From: Micrococcales bacterium
Lineage (GTDB): Bacteria; Actinomycetota; Actinomycetes; S36-B12; UBA5976
Assembly: GCA_024640585.1 (NCBI GenBank)
Contig: JAHEEQ010000133.1
Span: 1 to 8,543 of the forward strand
DNA: 8,543 bases
Direction of reading: 5' to 3'
In this document: one piece after another, positions 6,604 through 8,543 of the stretch
Layout of the letters: each line of letters begins with the position of its first letter
How positions within the stretch are numbered: the first letter of the stretch is position 1
The notes under the pieces: generated by a model
Databases searched by the model: none
The model's input: the letters and a program-made list of their open reading frames with translations, nothing else
What the model was told of the DNA's origin: nothing
Made by a program: the position numbers and the translations under genes

Positions 6604-7922
6604 GCAACGATTTTTACGCAGATTCATACGACACAACTGAAGGTCGCGTCCACACTGTTGTTGGTGGCGATTGGGACAGCGTTCATGGTGCAGCTGAAGG
6701 TCACCAAGAACGCGTAGTTGTAAATATGGGACCACAACACCCATCAACTCACGGTGTACTTCGCATGATTTTGGAACTTGAAGGCGAAACCGTAATCGAG
6801 GCTCGAAGTGCAATCGGTTACTTGCACACTGGTATCGAAAAGAACATGGAATACCGTTCTTGGACCCAGGGTGTTACTTACGTAACTCGTATGGATTACT
6901 TATCACCTTTCTTCAATGAAGTTGCATACTGCCTTGCGGTTGAAAAACTTCTTGGTATCACAGATCAAATTCCAGAACGCGCAAATGTCATTCGCGTTAT
7001 GTTGATGGAACTTAATCGAATTTCATCTCACTTAGTTTGTCTTGCAACTGGTGGTATGGAACTTGGTGCTCTAACAGCTATGACAGTTGGTTTGCGCGAA
7101 CGCGAAATCATTTTGGAACTTTACGAATACATCACTGGACTTCGAATGAATCACGCATTTATTCGCCCAGGTGGTTTGGCGCAAGATTTACCAGCAAATG
7201 CTGAATTCAAGATTCGCGAAGCCATCGAGAAGTTGAAGAAGAACTTCAAAGATACAAGCGATCTTCTAGTCGACAGTGACATCTGGATGAAGCGAACTGC
7301 AGATGTTGGATACCTTGATTTAACTGGTTGCATTGCGCTTGGAATGACTGGACCGGTTTTGCGTTCAGCGGGACTTCCATGGGATCTTCGCAAAACCCAG
7401 CCTTACTGTGGTTATGAAACTTACGAATTCAACGTTCCAACTCGCACTTCTTGTGATGCATACGGTCGATTCTTAATCCGTTTAGAAGAAATGAATGAAT
7501 CACTAAAGATTGTCGAACAATGTCTAGATCGTTTGCAACCAGGACCTGTAATGGTTGAAGACAAGAAGATTGCATGGCCAGCGCAACTTTCGGTTGGTGC
7601 TGATGGACAAGGCAATTCACTTGATCACATCAAACAAATCATGGGTGAATCAATGGAAGCATTGATTCACCACTTCAAACTTGTAACTGATGGTTTTGAA
7701 GTTCCAGTTGGTCAGGTTTACCAAGCGGTCGAAGGCCCACGAGGTGAACTTGGCGTGCATTTAGTTTCTGATGGTGGCACAAAGCCATACCGCGTTCACT
7801 TCCGCGACCCATCATTTAACAATCTTCAAGCAATGCCAGCTATGGCAGAAGGCGGACAAGTTGCTGACTTGATCGCAGTTGTTGCAAGTATCGATCCTGT
7901 GATGGGTGGTGTTGACCGCTAA
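6600..7922 (+). CDS. nuoD: NADH-quinone oxidoreductase subunit D (49-kDa type)
   Basis: NuoD forms the quinone-binding cavity together with NuoB, so it is the subunit that would meet the menaquinone made by the flanking men genes. The 440-residue protein has [14 protein letters not shown] at 42-55 with H47 and H51, and Y100 in TRMDYLS; H51 and Y100 sit 49 residues apart, like the quinone-contacting His38 and Tyr87 of the Thermus subunit. [10 protein letters not shown] (72-81) and the C-terminal DPVMGGVDR ending are also typical. Residues 1-38 form the N-terminal extension with the VVGGDWDSV element seen in actinobacteria. A weak AGG (6589-6591) lies 8 nt before ATG 6600, which overlaps the nuoC stop in ATGA. 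The stop TAA shares one base with the nuoE start. Confidence 0.97.
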   Translation: MSNDFYADSYDTTEGRVHTVVGGDWDSVHGAAEGHQERVVVNMGPQHPSTHGVLRMILELEGETVIEARSAIGYLHTGIEKNMEYRSWTQGVTYVTRMDYLSPFFNEVAYCLAVEKLLGITDQIPERANVIRVMLMELNRISSHLVCLATGGMELGALTAMTVGLREREIILELYEYITGLRMNHAFIRPGGLAQDLPANAEFKIREAIEKLKKNFKDTSDLLVDSDIWMKRTADVGYLDLTGCIALGMTGPVLRSAGLPWDLRKTQPYCGYETYEFNVPTRTSCDAYGRFLIRLEEMNESLKIVEQCLDRLQPGPVMVEDKKIAWPAQLSVGADGQGNSLDHIKQIMGESMEALIHHFKLVTDGFEVPVGQVYQAVEGPRGELGVHLVSDGGTKPYRVHFRDPSFNNLQAMPAMAEGGQVADLIAVVASIDPVMGGVDR

Positions 7923-8543
7923 TGACTTTTTCAGAATCTACTTGGAACGAAGCAAGAGATCTCGCAGGTCGTTATCCGCATTCACGTTCTGCACTTTTGC
8001 CGATGTTGCATTTGGTGCAAAGCGTTGAAGGTTCTGTAACTTCCGACGGAATTGCACTTTGTGCAGACGTTTTGGAACTAACAACTGCAGAAGTTGCCGC
8101 AGTCGCGACTTTCTACACGATGTACAAGCGTCACAACACCGGCAAACATCACATCGGTGTTTGCACAAACACAATGTGCGGACTTCTTGGCGGAGATTCA
8201 ATTTGGAATGCAATTTCAGGCGACCTAAACACAGGTCACGATGAAACATCTGAAGATGGCAACTTCACACTTGAAAGAATTGAATGTCAAGCTGCCTGCA
8301 CCCACGCACCAGTAGTAACTCTCGACTGGGAATTCTTTGATGACGCAACAGTTGATGGCGTTCGCAAAGCAATTTCAGATTTGCGAGAAGGTAAAGAAGT
8401 TAAATCAACTCGCGGACCAGTAATCAAAGGTCTACTTGCAGCGGAACGTCAGCTTGCTGGATTTGATGATGATCAATTTGATGCGCCAGCAATTGACGAC
8501 AAGATGCTTGCAGGTTTGAACCGCGCCAAAGAAGTTGGCCAGA
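7922..8543 (+). CDS. nuoE: NADH-quinone oxidoreductase subunit E (24-kDa type), partial at the 3' end
   Basis: NuoE is the thioredoxin-like subunit that holds the [2Fe-2S] cluster N1a next to the NADH-oxidising NuoF. The frame opens at ATG 7922 in a TAATG junction with nuoD and is still open after 207 codons at the window edge, so the gene continues outside. The cluster ligands are C81 and C86 (VCTNTMC, CxxxxC) and C122 and C126 (ECQAACTHAP, CxxxC), with the family's VATFYTMY segment at 61-68. The conserved fold ends near residue 155; the remaining 50 or more residues are a low-complexity, partly acidic tail, longer than in E. coli NuoE (166 residues) but usual in actinobacterial NuoE. No strong ribosome binding site is seen, so re-initiation after nuoD is likely. 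Confidence 0.96.
   Translation, partial: MTFSESTWNEARDLAGRYPHSRSALLPMLHLVQSVEGSVTSDGIALCADVLELTTAEVAAVATFYTMYKRHNTGKHHIGVCTNTMCGLLGGDSIWNAISGDLNTGHDETSEDGNFTLERIECQAACTHAPVVTLDWEFFDDATVDGVRKAISDLREGKEVKSTRGPVIKGLLAAERQLAGFDDDQFDAPAIDDKMLAGLNRAKEVGQ

Noticed and set aside
6385..6813. A 142-codon minus-strand open frame across the nuoC/nuoD junction
   Set aside because: It crosses two intact, overlapping genes with full family signatures; the composition is that of a random antisense frame.
1..8543. CRISPR arrays, tRNA or rRNA genes, insertion sequences, phage or defence genes
   Set aside because: Searched by eye on both strands; nearly every base belongs to intact men and nuo genes and no repeat array, tRNA-like cloverleaf, transposase or terminal inverted repeat was seen.

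Overview
The window reads as core metabolism of an actinobacterium with a moderately low GC content. The protein sequences (MenC, the chorismate-binding enzyme, NuoB, NuoD with its N-terminal extension, NuoE with its long C-terminal tail) look actinobacterial, but codons are rich in GCA, GAA, CAA and TTT/AAA-type third positions, unlike high-GC Streptomyces or Mycobacterium. Tight packing (4-nt overlaps, a 71-bp divergent spacer, a 130-bp promoter region, no gap above 300 bp) fits a streamlined genome such as the freshwater Nanopelagicales (acI) lineage. That taxonomic placement is inference.

Layout. Positions 1-2752 (+) hold the end of menB, then menC and menD, which make the naphthoquinone head group of menaquinone. 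The genes are 2 nt apart (menB/menC) or overlap by 4 nt (menC/menD). menD meets a convergent isochorismate synthase gene (menF type, 2749-4062, minus strand); their stop codons overlap in TTAG, and the likely menD terminator lies inside the end of menF. A 71-bp divergent spacer separates menF from menG (4134-4844, +), the last methyltransferase of menaquinone synthesis. A 130-bp region with inverted repeats and a candidate promoter then leads into nuoA, nuoB, nuoC, nuoD and the first 207 codons of nuoE, the start of the NADH:quinone oxidoreductase (complex I) operon, with ATGA and TAATG junctions.

How the genes work together. MenF converts chorismate to isochorismate, MenD makes SEPHCHC, MenC makes o-succinylbenzoate, MenB closes the naphthoate ring, and MenG methylates demethylmenaquinone. 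The finished menaquinone is the electron acceptor of the adjacent complex I. MenH, MenE and MenA are not in the window.

I found no novel system here. The points worth a second look are small-scale: a menD terminator hidden in the opposite gene, two divergent genes without Shine-Dalgarno sequences that may be leaderless, a perfect inverted repeat built around the menG stop codon, an operator-like repeat over the predicted nuo promoter, and a segment from menG into early nuoA whose codon use differs clearly from its neighbours.
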